The position numbers and the translations under genes are program-made. This document shows, piece by piece, positions 32,976 through 44,909 of a stretch of 64,000 nucleotides of DNA. Where the stretch lies: contig JAYKXP010000014.1 in NCBI GenBank assembly GCA_037176845.1, positions 62,001-126,000 on the forward strand, read 5' to 3'. This stretch comes from Paramarasmius palmivorus (Eukaryota; Basidiomycota; Agaricomycetes; Agaricales; Marasmiaceae). The notes below the pieces were generated by a model. That model did not search any database. It was not told the origin of the DNA and saw only the letters and a list, made by a program, of their open reading frames with translations. Each line of letters begins with the position of its first letter. The stretch's first letter is position 1.

Positions 32976-34486
32976 ATGGTCAAAGATATCATACCTCGGC
33001 CATCGGTACTGCGGCCATCCAGTGGAAACGGCGTACCCACTGCGAGAGGAGCAAGCATTGGCCAAATCCTCTTAAATTCGAACATCTTCAGCGCTCAAGC
33101 ATTCAAGGAATTCAAGGTGAGTATTCAAGAACATTTTGGGCCACAAACTAGCATCAAACTTGGTGTTTGAGGCTTTCGTCAGACAAACGGCCACCGAGTG
33201 CTTACCAGACACTTTTCACAAGCATCACGAGTACGATGCGGTGTTGTGGAGAGAAGTTTTGGACAGAGTAAGCATTCAGCGGTTTCTACGCCATGGTTTC
33301 TAAGCTATTTTGGCCAGGTTGTACAGAAGTACCCCATACTAAAGCAGTGTGCGAGGTTGTGGCCCGTGGATGCTTACTTTGATACGTGGGTAACAAACGG
33401 AAGGTATCGCACCAATTGGCTCACGAAGAAACGGGATTCTATCGCCACGAACTCAGGTGGAGTTGAGAGACGCTCGGTCAAGCTTGGAGCTGAACAAGTT
33501 GCTCGAAAGAGAACCCCAATGAAAAGAGAAAGCTCCTCTGCACACGCCAGGAACATGGTAGAGTGCTCAATAATCGGTCTTCTGAGCCTTTCACTTAAAC
33601 ACGTACCCTCAGGTCGAACCAATCAAACGAGAGGAATATGGCCCATTGGTAAGTTGTCTTCTTTGACATCGAGAGACAATAGACCTCACATCGCGATAGA
33701 TTCCATTTCAGTCAACCGATCCGGTATCACAATTGCATTATACTCCCAACATCGTTGCTCGGGCGAGAACATATCCAGAAGCCTGCTTTTCATGCGGAGC
33801 ATTTCCACACATAATCGATGAAGACCGACTCGAACTTAGAAATTTCTTAGCGATAAACAACTTGACCGACATGGCTCCCGCAATCAGTTCTTTTGGTATC
33901 TTGCACGATGGTCATTTGGAGATCTTGACGTCTCTGAGCACTTCAGATCGAGACAAGATCATCTCTGGAATGAGCCGATTCCTTGCACGACCTGATATGG
34001 TCGAATTTAGGAAGCATCTAAACACTGCTGCGGGCGTTCGCAAAACGTTGGTATGTCCATCTGACTCTACTATATCCTCCATGTCGCCTGACCAACACCA
34101 CTCAGATATCCTCGCATGATGATTCGGCGCATAAACATGGTACAGACGTCAGTGGCTTTTCTATCTATTCGGCATTTGCTATGTGCTGACGCTGTGGCGA
34201 ACAGTTCTACAGCCACACATCTCGAATATTTCAGTGCCCACTACACCATTTCACTGGCCCATACTCTTCGAAACTTCTCGGCTTGTTGAGGCCTCTGAAG
34301 CTCGAGGTGCTAGTTCCAGTCGCGACCACGGTGTACGGCATCACTAGCGACGTACAGTTCGATCGAGTATGTGACTTCAGCGTAGCCAATCTGGATTACT
34401 TTATAGAGATTGGAGATACCAAGCTGTCCTTTTTTCATCAAAGGCTTTTGCGTTTAGCTCTGCAGAAAGCTGCAAGTCGGTCCTAG
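32976..34486 (+). CDS. Uncharacterised protein, paralogue A (PEACFSCGAF family)
   Basis: I do not recognise a named family, but a clear paralogue lies at 43455-44909. The spliced product is about 390 residues. The N-terminal domain reads SIGQILLNSNIFSAQAFKEF, AFVRQTATECLPDTFHKHHE and YPILKQCARLWPVDAYFDTW. A basic, serine-rich linker follows. The central domain starts RTYPEACFSCGAFPH and looks helical and SAM-like (RNFLAINNLTDMAPAISSFG, ILHDGHLEILTSLSTSDRDK). The C-terminal domain contains LEVLVPVATTVYGITSDVQF and KLSFFHQRLLRLALQ. Introns lie at about 33117-33171, 33268-33319 and several later sites; the acceptor after GTGTTTGAG at 33171 gives AFVRQTATECL. There is no signal peptide or membrane segment. 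The nucleus is possible from the basic linker, which is inference. It lies 350 bases upstream of ADA2. Confidence 0.7.
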
Positions 34487-34836
34487 CATCTTATCCGTGT
34501 TTTTTTTTCTTTCGTTTCTTCTGTGCTTCGCTTACTCTCAATCTTGTAAGATATCCGCAACGCATTGTACTCTCCTCAGAATCTTCTAGATATGTAGTAA
34601 CTAGCTCTCAATTGTATTGCCACACCGGCCGAGGATTGCCGAAAGAGTCATCATGGGATAAACACATGTCAACATCCAGCACAACGTCGACGACGTCTGC
34701 AACGACTACACCAAAGTGAGCGGCGCAGCCCGTTCGCTGCACTTTCATGAACTTCTAGCTCTTATACCTGGCAGGAGAGGATACCATCTTTGTCGTCGGG
34801 GCCGACAGCGACCACCCAGTCTGAAAAGACTTTGGA
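34487..34836. other. Intergenic region upstream of ADA2
   Basis: This is the short promoter region of ADA2. There is a T-run near 34499-34512 after the upstream gene. I see no gene. Confidence 0.5.
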
Positions 34837-37103
34837 ATGACCATTACACAGCGCAAACCGCAGAACAAGCCTGATGACATCCCCAGTGCGTTATACACTT
34901 TGTCACTCTCTCCAATGTACTGACAGAGTTCGTTTTGGTGCAGTCGTGAATGAACCAGGCGACTTATACCAATGCGACTCTTGTTCATGTGACCTTACAC
35001 ATACCATCCGTATCAAGTGCGCGGACCCAGCTTGCGAAGGAGGAGACGGCGTAGATATCTGCCCAAGTTGTTTCTGTGCTGGAAAGGAGTTTGGGAATCA
35101 TAAACGCGGTCATGCGTATCGTGTTATTGTGCGTGTGCCGCGCTTATCTTTCGTTTTTCCGGACGTTGATTGGTTTTTAGGAGATCAATTCGTACCCTAT
35201 TTTCACAGAGGATTGGGGTGCCGATGAGTGAGTTTTGGAGGCTGGAATCTGTCCACAGTGGACTCATGTACAATTACAGGGAGCTTCTCCTCGTCAAGGG
35301 GATTGCCACACAGGGTTTTGGCAATTGGAAGAAGATAGCTGAAGTCGTCGGAACTCGGACAAAGGAAGAAGTAGAGGCTCATTATAACTCTACATACATC
35401 GACTCAGCCAATTGGCCACAACCGGTGTGTTAGCTTGCTTTGTTTTGTGGTCATATAGATGATTGATGCGGATCCCGCAAAAGCCTATGGACAGGCATTT
35501 CGACGTCGATCCAGCAGAATTTCAGGAGCGAAAACGTCGACGTATAGCTGAAATCAATGATGCTCCCATACCGCCCCCAAAACAGATGCCTGTGTCTTTA
35601 CCTGGGATTCACGAAGTCTCAGGGTTTTTCCCCGGTCGTCTGGAATTCGAACACGAACTGGATAACGAGGCCGAGGACTTGGTGAAAGACTTGGAATTCG
35701 GTGCAGTGCTACAATATGGAGGCGATGCCATTCCAGAAGATGAAAATGATTTGGACGTTAAAGCCCGGGCACGCTGGGAAGAGGAACGCCGTAACGGAGG
35801 TCCTTTTGCTATAGCAGGTAAAGGGATATACAATGGCGTAGGCATACCCAACGGGATAGTACCTAATCATAACTCGTCTCCGCCAAAAATTCCCGAAGTC
35901 AAGAAGGAACGCCCGAAATCTGATGACGTGCAGATGGGCAATGCCGAGGGTGAAGATGAGAGCGAGGAAGTCACTTCGCCCCCACCCATCGAAACAAACG
36001 ATTCCCTTGCTTTCAAATTCACACTCCTCGAGATGTACTTTCAACGTGTGCAAAAGCGGCATGAAGCTAAGGCCATTATGTATGATCGGGGACTACTGGA
36101 ATACAAGAAGGTCGGCTTGAGCTGCATGTTCGTTGCATTTTCATATCTAATTAATGTTATTTTATTTTACAGCTTCAAGCCGCCGACAAGAAAAGGCCTC
36201 GTGAAGAAAGGGACATTCTACATCGGCTCCGTCCATTTGCTCGGATGCAAACTGCAGCTGACTATGAAATTTTTACGGCTGATATCCTGTGTAAGCTTAA
36301 GAATTGTCACGCAAAGCTGGACAATAACCGACACACGTTCTACAGACGAAGCCCTTCTGCGAAAGAGAATTAAGGAACTACAAGAATACCGACGCCTAGG
36401 ACTCGTCACAGCCGCTGATATCGAAAAGTATGAAGTTGATATAGCCAAAAGGGTCAGCCATTGTTTCAATTGTTCGCCGCTTGTTGCTCGACCTCACACT
36501 TCATTAGACCCAAGCCAAAGCTGCGTCCCGGGAATACCATCACCATACATCGGATAGACTACAGCACCGGGCTGGAGGGAGGCAGTCTCTTGGACCGGTC
36601 GACGATCGCAGAAGCCACGAACGAGAGGGAACGCCAAAACCCTCTGGTACAGCGGGGCCTCCAGTACGCAAGCAATGTTCGTATCTAAAATTGAGTCTAG
36701 TCCTTTCCAACCATGCTAATGGGGTTAAACAGACCAACCCCTCAATCTCGCCAACAGTCCATGTCTGCATCTCCTCACACCTGGCGAGCAAACCCTCTGC
36801 TCTCAGCTTCGCATATTACCCAAACCATATCTTGTTATTAAAGAGACCTTGGTACGGGAATATGCCCGACGCGGCGGTAAATTACGTCGTCGGGAAGCAA
36901 GGGATTTGGTCAAAGTCGATGTCAGCAAAACAGCCCGTGTATGGGACTTTTTGGTGCAAGCAGGATTCTTGAAGATCACACCAGATACGGATACAAACAC
37001 GGCGAATAACAGCAACGCTGCGTCGGTGCAGAGTTCTCCGAGACCGCCTACTGCTACACCGGCACCTACGATACCTAGTACGGGGTGGCAGCCGCCTCCC
37101 TAA
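34837..37103 (+). CDS. ADA2: SAGA/ADA transcriptional adaptor Ada2
   Basis: This is Ada2, roughly 590 residues, which binds and stimulates the Gcn5 histone acetyltransferase in the SAGA complex. Splicing MTITQRKPQNKPDDIP to IVNEPGDLYQCD sets the start. Domains in order: a ZZ zinc finger (YQCDSCSCDLTHTIRIKCAD, then GVDICPSCFCAGKEFGNHKR); a SANT/Myb domain (WGADEELLLVKGIATQGFGN, WKKIAEVVGTRTKEEVEAHY); a central region with FFPGRLEFEHELDNEAEDLV and RHEAKAIMYDRGLLEYKKLQ; and a C-terminal SWIRM domain (REYARRGGKLRRREARDLVK, KTARVWDFLVQAGFLK). It has about nine short introns. The tail is Ser/Thr/Pro-rich and ends GWQPPP. The coding sequence appears intact. Confidence 0.96.
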
Positions 37104-37293
37104 GCACACTGTTTCTTGTAACCTGCTTAGTGTAAACTAATGTATCTTTATACGTATTGTTCACGGATCATCGATGGCATGCATGTATACTACCAATGTT
37201 GCTTCATTCCCACTCGACCCTAATATAATTCTATACCCTACGGACGAATCTCCGGCTCAGGTAAATGCACCAAGGTGGTACCAAAACTCTACT

Positions 37294-38899
37294 TCAGTGG
37301 TCCAACTCCAAGTTGGATCTTGATCTCGCAGGCCCTACGTCAACGTCCTTTCTTATCTCTACCACCTTGTGAATCTGCACCGGAACACTCGCGGTGAGAT
37401 TGGAGCATGATCCGACACCAATAGTTTCTTCCGATGTAGCAGCGAAAGCGATTGGCCGACTTGAAGAGGATGTCGAAGTTGAGGTATCATTCGGAAAGGA
37501 GCCGCCTAACCCAGCGCGGACAATGATGAGTGTTGGCGCTATCCCCTACGCGGTACGTCATATCAATTATCACCCGGACAGTAAAGGACAGTGCTTACAA
37601 GGGACTGGGCGATTGAATCGAACACAGGATACTTGAAATGTGCTCATCAGACTCTACAAGGGAATATAGACAATCAAGGACTCACCATGGCGTTTGACTT
37701 GGCACCGTAGAGAACAACAAACGTCAAAATGAAAAACGAGGTTATGGTTCCAGAGTCTGCTCTAAACCAATATTTAGTATTTAGTGCTTTAGTATAGCAT
37801 CCCCGTTAGGGGATGAAACGAACATAATTCGAACCACTTTGCTGTATTTTGAACCGTGTATTGTATCAGCTGTACCTGCAACTTGACGACCAGCCCACCA
37901 AATACGGCCAGCTGTTAGGTTTTTGAGGTTGATGCAGTTTCAAAGGTGAAGTCAGTTACAGTTGGATGATAGCCCCATGCGACGTGGTACTTGCCGATGA
38001 GGATAGTCAAAACAACATTGACCAATAAAGAGATAGAGAATGCAGCAACCCCGCAGCGATACACAAATGCGTGGTTCGCACTGGAACCGCTGTAATTAAA
38101 CAGCTGGGTCAATTTGAATTCTGAGAACTTCCAAACTGCTATGTATCCGCAAACTGCATTCTAAGTCAATGGCGGGATGATCATAGCTTTCTTGATAGTG
38201 CTCACCTGCTGTCGCAATTAGGAGGACAATGGGGAAGGCTACAACCCTCTTTTTCATTCCCCATACTATCCACAAACGGTAGACCTGGATACCGGGACGT
38301 GAGCGCTTGATGATCGACCACAGTATTTGTCCACTTACCAGCAATCCATCGGCGAAAACACTAGGATCCAGATCAACACCCGGCTTAGTAGACGCTCCGA
38401 TAAGGATACTCACCCGAGCGTTATGAAGACCGTCTCCCTAACTATAGCTATAGGATCCCAGGCATGTTCAAAGTACTCAAGAGGTCCACCCTCGGTCGTG
38501 TAATCGACAAAAGCTGTGATGGACCGCTTGCCATCGACTACAACGTGCACAGTTGATAGGATGTACATCACGATCGCTGATACGAGGAGTGCTTTATTGA
38601 CTTTCCCTGTCCCGTTCTTTCTTGATAGTAGGACATTGATGCATATAATGAAAAGGACCGTATACATCCCTGAACGATTGTTAGAGGAAGGCAATGAACG
38701 AGGTGATCTAGGAAGCGTTCACCCCAGAATGCAGTCTGAACCTGTGAAAGAATGGGATAGGATAAGCTATCTTTAGCGGTCTAAAAGCGAGAGATCTTGC
38801 CCATAGTGAAATCAGTTTGGCCTGTAGGCTGAATGCTCAAAAGTCATGTTTCAAAGTGAATCTGTGCATCATACGTACCTTAGCAAGCGATAGATTCAT
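37294..38899 (-). CDS. Seven-transmembrane protein of an agaricomycete family
   Basis: This protein of about 350 residues has about seven hydrophobic helices in a pattern I know from many uncharacterised Agaricomycete proteins. Hydrophobic segments include MYTVLFIICINVLL, LLVSAIVMYILSTVHVVVDG, VRETVFITLGVFADGLLVYR, VAFPIVLLIATAVCGY, VAAFSISLLVNVVLTILIAG and SFFILTFVVLYGAKSNAM. Family landmarks are GRIWWAGRQVAGTAD, the KYSKVVRI segment and GIAPTLIIVRAGLG. The hydrophilic tail is Ser/Thr-rich. About ten exons are needed. The second intron (38742-38800) uses a GC donor (TGG|GCAAGA). The start at 38899 gives MNLSLAKAKLISLW. Function is unknown; a receptor or sensor role is often assumed from topology alone. 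Confidence 0.78.
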
Positions 38900-39202
38900 T
38901 GTGGTGAGGACAGTACTAGGGCTTTGGAGAGGTACTGGAATCACTGAGATTAATAAATGAATTAAAGAGGAGGTCAGGATAAACGGCAGATTGTACTCGC
39001 ACTGCTATCTTGCGAATATTATGGCAGTCAAGAGGCTACCTCAATGTCGGAGTTGTATAGCCCAGGTTCTGACGCATACGTCGGTTAAATCGTGCATCTC
39101 TTATTTCCTTGTCCCATTGTCCGTTGTCGTGATACAGGCGGAACCGTTGTGATGCTCGACACGAGTGATTCACCTCAGTCGAATCCAAGTTCAGCCTAGG
39201 CT

Positions 39203-39262
39203 TGTCCGTATGATGGGGTTCCTTAGAGGTGCGCCTCGGAGTTTGAAAAATGACCTGCCGGA
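39203..39262. repeat. Left arm of an imperfect inverted repeat
   Basis: The reverse complement of this stretch matches 40141-40207, with exact blocks TCCGAGGCGCACCTC and CATACGGACAAG and small gaps between them. It may be one copy of a dispersed repeat or the end of a decayed element. Confidence 0.6.
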
Positions 39263-40140
39263 TGAAAGCCGGGATCATGTGATGGTAAGGATGACGAGCG
39301 TCGCATTTGAACTTTGCAATGTTGATCAAACTCTTCCTCCGACATCCCTAAGAGCTCATTCCCCCACTCCTTCAAGATGTTTATTCTCGTATTTCTGTGC
39401 TGTTTATCCAATAATGAATGAATGATGAGCTTACAATATCTCTTCCTAATTCTGTCATGAATCATCTCGCTCCTACTCAACCGACACTGCCAGATCTTGA
39501 ATCGGCTCGGCAGCATGACTTCAAAGGCTTCCACAGGAGACTGACATTTCTGAGGATGTTCGTGTCAAATGTTGTGGTTGATTTGGTGGCTTGATGTAGA
39601 TGGGCATTTAAACCTCCGGAAACTAAAGGGAAATGATGCATTCTTTGTATGTTTGAACTTTGAGATGATCAAAAAGTGCCTCTGCAAACCCTATACACCG
39701 TCCTCGAGTCTCACTACTGTCACCTCGTAGAAAATATATCACAGCTTTTGCTACCGCCTCGTACAGATTAATGGAATGCGAGCAATGGTCCACAGTATTC
39801 CTACGCTAGGAATTGGGGAGTAGCCGCCAAAATCGGTAGTTTGTGGGTACGTGAAAGCTTCAACAATTTTGACTCATCCAGTGCACAATGCTCAGAAGTT
39901 CATGTGGTTCAGTTTGGCTCATATACAATACGACGCTGAGCCTTTGGACACTGAGTCGGCGAGGATGAACCTTCGGAAAAATCGGGTGTAGGGTTTGAGT
40001 GGTACTCGAATTCACGTCATTAAGTAAAGAGTAAAAAGTAAATAGATTGTTTTAAGACTTGCTATAGAAGCATAGAATCGGAATGGTATTTGACGCGACA
40101 GAAGACAGCCTAGCGACAAGCGCTTGTTTGCTTGCCAATG

Positions 40141-40207
40141 CCGGATCGGCCACGTCAAAATTCAAAGTCCGAGGCGCACCTCCAACGGACCGGGACATAC
40201 GGACAAG
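40141..40207. repeat. Right arm of an imperfect inverted repeat
   Basis: This is the counterpart of 39203-39262 in opposite orientation, about 0.9 kb away. The exact blocks are TCCGAGGCGCACCTC and CATACGGACAAG. Confidence 0.6.
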
Positions 40208-40898
40208 ACTCTATCTACAGTGAATACCTGGAGCGTGGATAGAGTCGCGTTTCAAGACTAGTTCAGCCGAGGTTTCATGCAATTCCGAGATATTTGTTAT
40301 CATTCCAGGGTTTACCAGTAGAATATCCATCCAAGATACCGTGGCAGTCTCGCATGAGAGTCCCTAGTCTTGTAGCCATCGTCTCGAGCAACCTGTAGGG
40401 ACGAGAAGTCTAGGATCATTGTACTGTCGATACATATCGGATTCATTTTGAAGACGGAGGAACTGACCAGGACAAATAACACTGCAAATAATTGTAAAAC
40501 TGCGGATATACCCAGTGCACTGTAGGTCCAAGAATTGACAATGGTTGATGGCCACGCGAGAGGCGTTCAGGTGAGGTAGCATCGTATCTTTCCGAGCAAT
40601 GGATCAGCGTGCCTCCTGCGTGACCCCTAACCCGATTGTCGCTGTACTGCAATTATTCAGGGAATTACTACAAAACGGCTGAATAACATTTGAGGGACCG
40701 TGATTGGAATGAAGAGGTGGTGTCTCGACGCATGTAGGCTCACTTCATCACCATCTGGCTGTCCAGCCATCTGCCAAGTCAATGCCCGTCACTTTCGATA
40801 CATCGCTCAAGGGTCGCTTCAAAGGCCTTCATGAAAAGTCATATCGCATAGGCCTACGCATGATGACATACATACAAAAATACTAGGCAATACAACGT

Positions 40899-41454
40899 TT
40901 ACTCTTCATCATCTGCATCACCAGCGTCACTGTAGGATAAAGTAGCTTAGCTAAATCCGAGGTGAAACCCATAAGAAGACGTACATGTTGTAGAACTTGA
41001 GCTGGTAGTTGTCCTTGGAGGAGGCTACGACACGAATCCAATCCCTGAGCTGGTTCTTCTTCAAGAACTTTTTGGTAAGATACTTGAGGTATCGCTTGGA
41101 GAAGGGAATGTTGGATGATACGGTGATTTTGTTCTGACCTAAAAGCAAAAACAATAAATCAATGCCGGAACAGAAACTAGACAAGGTGAAGTACGAACCC
41201 TCCCTGGTAATTTTGACTGCATCTCCAAGTTGCCCAGCCTTGCCCTCAACCTTGATCCTGTCGTGCAAGAATTTTTCAAAGTCGGCCCCGTCGAAAACGC
41301 CGTCAGCAGCGGGTTTCGAGTAGTCGATGACGAATTTGTGCTTGGGGGCGGTCTTTCCTGCAGGGGCCTTGGGCTAGATAGAGAAAAAATACATGACATG
41401 AGCCTACTGAGAAGGTAACTCAGCAAAGCGCTGCCAGGATCTTGTACTGACCAT
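40899..41454 (-). CDS. RPL22: 60S ribosomal protein eL22
   Basis: This is ribosomal protein eL22, about 120 residues, of the large subunit. The product reads [40 protein letters not shown], then [40 protein letters not shown] and DNYQLKFYN, ending in an acidic tail DAGDADDEE at TAA 40899-40901. There are four exons. The first coding exon is only the ATG at 41454, followed directly by an intron (41364-41451 region). Placement of the start is supported by the conserved N-terminus beginning right after that intron. It is head to head with CBF5, ATGs 182 bases apart. Confidence 0.96.
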
Positions 41455-41636
41455 CTTGAAGGGGGTCTTGAGGAGGTGAAAGTTGCTGATCAAGGAAAGA
41501 AATTTTGCTTGTCCGTTGTGCTGCAATAAATAAGGTTTTTTCCCAGGCTCTTTGGCGGGAACTGCCGTTCGGACCATTCGGCATTCGGCAGCTCTTTCCC
41601 TTCCTTTCCCGTCAAAATTTTTTGAGTGCGAGCGAA

Positions 41637-43269
41637 ATGTCGCCTGCCCTCACTCGAGACCAGATCTCTTCAGCTCAGGTTCAAGGAGACTATGCTATAA
41701 AACCAGAACAAAAAGTACCCCAGCTCGACACTTCCCAATGGCCTCTTCTTCTCAAAAACTATGACAAACTTCTCGTTCGTTCAAGTCATTTTACACCGAT
41801 ACCCAGCGGATGCAGCCCATTGAAGAGGGATATAACTCAGTATATCAAGTCGGGAGTTATCAACTTGGATAAACCCTCGAATCCTTCTTCGCACGAAGTC
41901 GTAGCATGGCTTAGGAGGATTCTACGCGTAGAAAAGACGGGTCACAGTGGGACACTGGACCCCAAAGTCACTGGATGTCTGATTGTCTGCATTGACAGAG
42001 CAACAAGGCTCGTCAAATCTCAACAAGGCGCAGGTATGTGCTTTTTATCGTTACAGGGAGTCGTATCTAACGAGTTTGAACAGGAAAGGAATACGTCGCA
42101 GTCCTACGCCTTCACTCTTCCCTTCCCAACCCCGCTGCCCTTCCACGCGCTCTCCAAACCCTCACAGGTGCACTCTTCCAACGTCCTCCACTCATCTCTG
42201 CCGTCAAGCGTCAATTACGGATACGTACGATATACGAATCCAAGCTCCTCGAATTCGATGAAAAGCGGAACCTTGCCGTGTTCCACGTATCCTGTGAAGC
42301 AGGAACCTACATCCGTACGCTTTGCGTGCACTTGGGATTGATACTAGGTGTCGGTGGACACATGCAGGAGCTGAGACGAGTGAGAAGTGGTGCGTTGAGC
42401 GAGAATGACGATATGGTGACTATGCACGATGTCTTGGATGCGCAGTGGATGTATGATAATACTCGTGATGGTATGTTTCCGTTTTATTACTGTGGATCCT
42501 CGCTAAGCCATTTTCATGCTTAGAATCCTACCTCCGACGCGTCATCCGACCACTGGAGTGTCTCCTCGTAGGCTACAAACGAATTGTAGTCAAAGACAGT
42601 GCCGTCAATGCCGTGTGCTATGGCGCCAAGCTCATGATTCCCGGTTTACTGCGCTACGAGGCAGACATATCTGTCAACGAGGAGGTCGTACTAATGACCA
42701 CCAAGGGCGAGGCAATCGCTCTCGCCATTGCCCAAATGTCCACCGTCGAACTGGCCACCTGTGACCACGGTGTCGTCGCTAAAGTGAAGCGGTGTATCAT
42801 GGAGCGGGATACCTACCCCAGACGATGGGGATTAGGACCGGTTGCCTTACAAAAGAAGAAGATGGTGAAGGAAGGCAAGCTTGGGAAGCATGGTGAGAAG
42901 TTGGATGGTGTTACTCCTGCAGAGTGGAGTAAGGATTATGTGGATTATAACCGAGAGGCAGGGCCTTCGACTGTCACGCAGACGATTACAAGGGTCGAGA
43001 CAGAAGTTGTCAAGGCCGAAGTAACGGCGAGTCCAGTCAAGGAAGAGAAGGAAAAGAAGCGGAAACGAAAATCAGAAGCGGCCGATGAGGATGTAACAAT
43101 GGCGGACGCTGAAGAGGATAAGGCTGAACGGAAGAAGCGGAGGAAGGAAGAGAAGAAGGCTGCGAAAGAGGCTGCAGGTGAAGAGGACGAAGAAGCCAAA
43201 AAAGAGAGGAAGAGGCTCAAAAAGGAGAAGAAGGCAAAAGAAAAGGCCGAGGCTAACGGGGATGCTTAG
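41637..43269 (+). CDS. CBF5: H/ACA snoRNP pseudouridine synthase Cbf5/dyskerin
   Basis: This is the catalytic subunit of H/ACA box snoRNPs, about 510 residues, which converts uridine to pseudouridine in rRNA within the nucleolus. After an N-terminal dyskerin-like domain comes the TruB core: [20 protein letters not shown], then [16 protein letters not shown] with the catalytic Asp, [40 protein letters not shown]. The PUA domain includes [20 protein letters not shown] and [20 protein letters not shown]. The C-terminus is the expected Lys/Glu-rich tail ([14 protein letters not shown] onward). There are two introns, at about 42033-42083 and 42471-42523. The start at 41637 ([12 protein letters not shown]) follows family convention; an in-frame upstream stretch back to 41505 lacks an ATG of good context. 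Confidence 0.97.
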
Positions 43270-43454
43270 TGGCCCATTTTGCTTTTTCCTGTACTCGTTG
43301 GTTTCATTTGTGTCATGTATCTAGTTGTGGTATAGTTTCCTGATGACGATACTCCCGAATCCGTCTTGTTCATGTTTCACGGGGAAATGCAATAGTAGAG
43401 GAGTATTAAGACGTATGTCAAGACACAACCAAGTATTCATCCAATGCCAACTGA

Positions 43455-44909
43455 TCAAAAAAAGTCAAACCTCGCCCTCTCAAAAGCCAAGTACAGTAAC
43501 CGCCGATGAAACACGGACACCTTGGTATTTTCAACTTTCATGAACGCCTCCAACTCTTCCTCGGTGAACCTACGAACTCGGTCAAACTGCGTGTCGCTCG
43601 TGATCGCGTACAACGTGGTTGCGATTGGAAAGAGAATTTCAATTTGCATGGACTTTAGGCACTTGAAGAGTTTTTGTGAAAAGGGCTCCTTGAATGGATG
43701 CTGCAAGCAACGATAGGTTGCTTTGAATCGAGTATAGTACTGATGAAGTGTCAGTACCCGCTAAGGAAGGCTGATAAAGATGGTACAAGACCGTGCTTAC
43801 GTCGCCAGTAGGTTTCGATACCTGAGTAAACATAAGCGATAAGTAACAATAGGGGAACGTTACAAGCGACAAGAAACTTACCAAAGTGTTGTTGGCCTGT
43901 GCAAAATCACTAAGCCGCTGAGCCAACGCAATGAAATCTGGACGCGCAAGGCCCACCGCCATCAGCATATCTTTCCGGTCATCCGCACTCAGCGAGAGTA
44001 AAAGTGCTAAATGCCCATCATGGAATATACCAAAAGATTGTAACGACAAGGAAAGATCGCTCATATCGTTCATCTTCAGGAAGCGGTCCAGTTCCACACG
44101 TTCTGCGCCGGGGGCTGGATAGGCACCGCATGCAAAGCAGGGTTCTGGATAAGCTTTGACAGTTGCGGAGTATCTCTGCGATTGGTTGTGTGGCGTTGGC
44201 TGCGATGAGGGGATGGGATCCTGTGATTCCACTTAACGATCGAATCGAACGTCAAAGCGAGTGAAAGCTTACCTGTGGCATTTGCTGTGGCTCTGGCACC
44301 TCTTCCTTTGCAGGCCGGGTGTTCACTGCCGCTGGACACGACAGACTATTTCCGTTTCCTTCGAGACTACTAGTCTCGCCACTATATTCTTCGGTCATAC
44401 GGCGTTTAAATGGAGGTCGACGACCAACATATTGGACTGTCTTGATTCTGAGCGGCGTGGATTGCGACCTTAACAAAGAACTTGCTGCTGCTCGTTCCAA
44501 CTGACGACTCTTGTGCCTTTTGTTAGCGGTCCACATCCGAAAATAACTTGTAATCGGCCAGAGATCCTGGCATTGCTTCAGCTCGGGGAATTCATCTACG
44601 AGCTTCGTAGAATTTAGCAGTGTTGGTTAACCGTGAGGGATCGAGCAAGCTTACCAAGTCGAGAAATATATCCCGTTGTTGTTGATCTAATTCTTCAAGA
44701 GGTACAAGAACGTCTGGTAAGACGTTTAGGGCGACCGCCCGCACACGATTCTATCGGGAACGTTAGTGTCACAGCATTGAACGCAATGGCTTGCTCACTT
44801 TGAAATTCTCGTACTGTCCTGAGTTCATTACGCCGCTATCGACAAGAACGCTGCCAATATCGAGTGGGTATCGCAGCCCAGGGGGTCTTGAGACCAGTTT
44901 TTCAGACAT
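43455..44909 (-). CDS. Uncharacterised protein, paralogue B (PEPCFACGAY family)
   Basis: This is the paralogue of the gene at 32976-34486, about 360 residues. The N-terminus runs MSEKLVSRPPGLRYPLDIGS, VLVDSGVMNSGQYENFK and, after an intron, a region ending FPELKQCQDLWPITSYFRMW. A basic linker (NKRHKSRQLERAAASSLLRS) and a low-complexity acidic part follow. The central domain reads KAYPEPCFACGAYPA, ELDRFLKMNDMSDLSLSLQS and FGIFHDGHLALLLSLSADDR. The C-terminal domain is MQIEILFPIATTLYAITSDT, QFDRVRRF and KVSVFHRRLLYLAFERARF. All three domains align with paralogue A and the linkers do not. The family is unknown to me. It is divergent from VPS51, with 279 bases between the ATGs. Confidence 0.7.

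Larger units (their letters stand above)
38900..40898. other. Gene-poor 2 kb stretch with inverted repeat
   Basis: I see no convincing gene. A minus-strand open frame at 39223-39534 (MEAFEVMLPSRFKIWQCRLS) and an overlapping one ending at 39036 are coding-like in composition but do not join cleanly and match no family I know; they may be a gene remnant. Two inverted copies of a 60-70 bp sequence lie at about 39203-39262 and 40141-40207. The rest is AT-rich sequence without features. Confidence 0.45.

Noticed and set aside
37798..37815. Perfect 7-bp hairpin CATCCCC-GTTA-GGGGATG
   Set aside because: It sits inside an intron of the 7TM gene on a T/A-rich background; too short and isolated to call a regulatory RNA or terminator.
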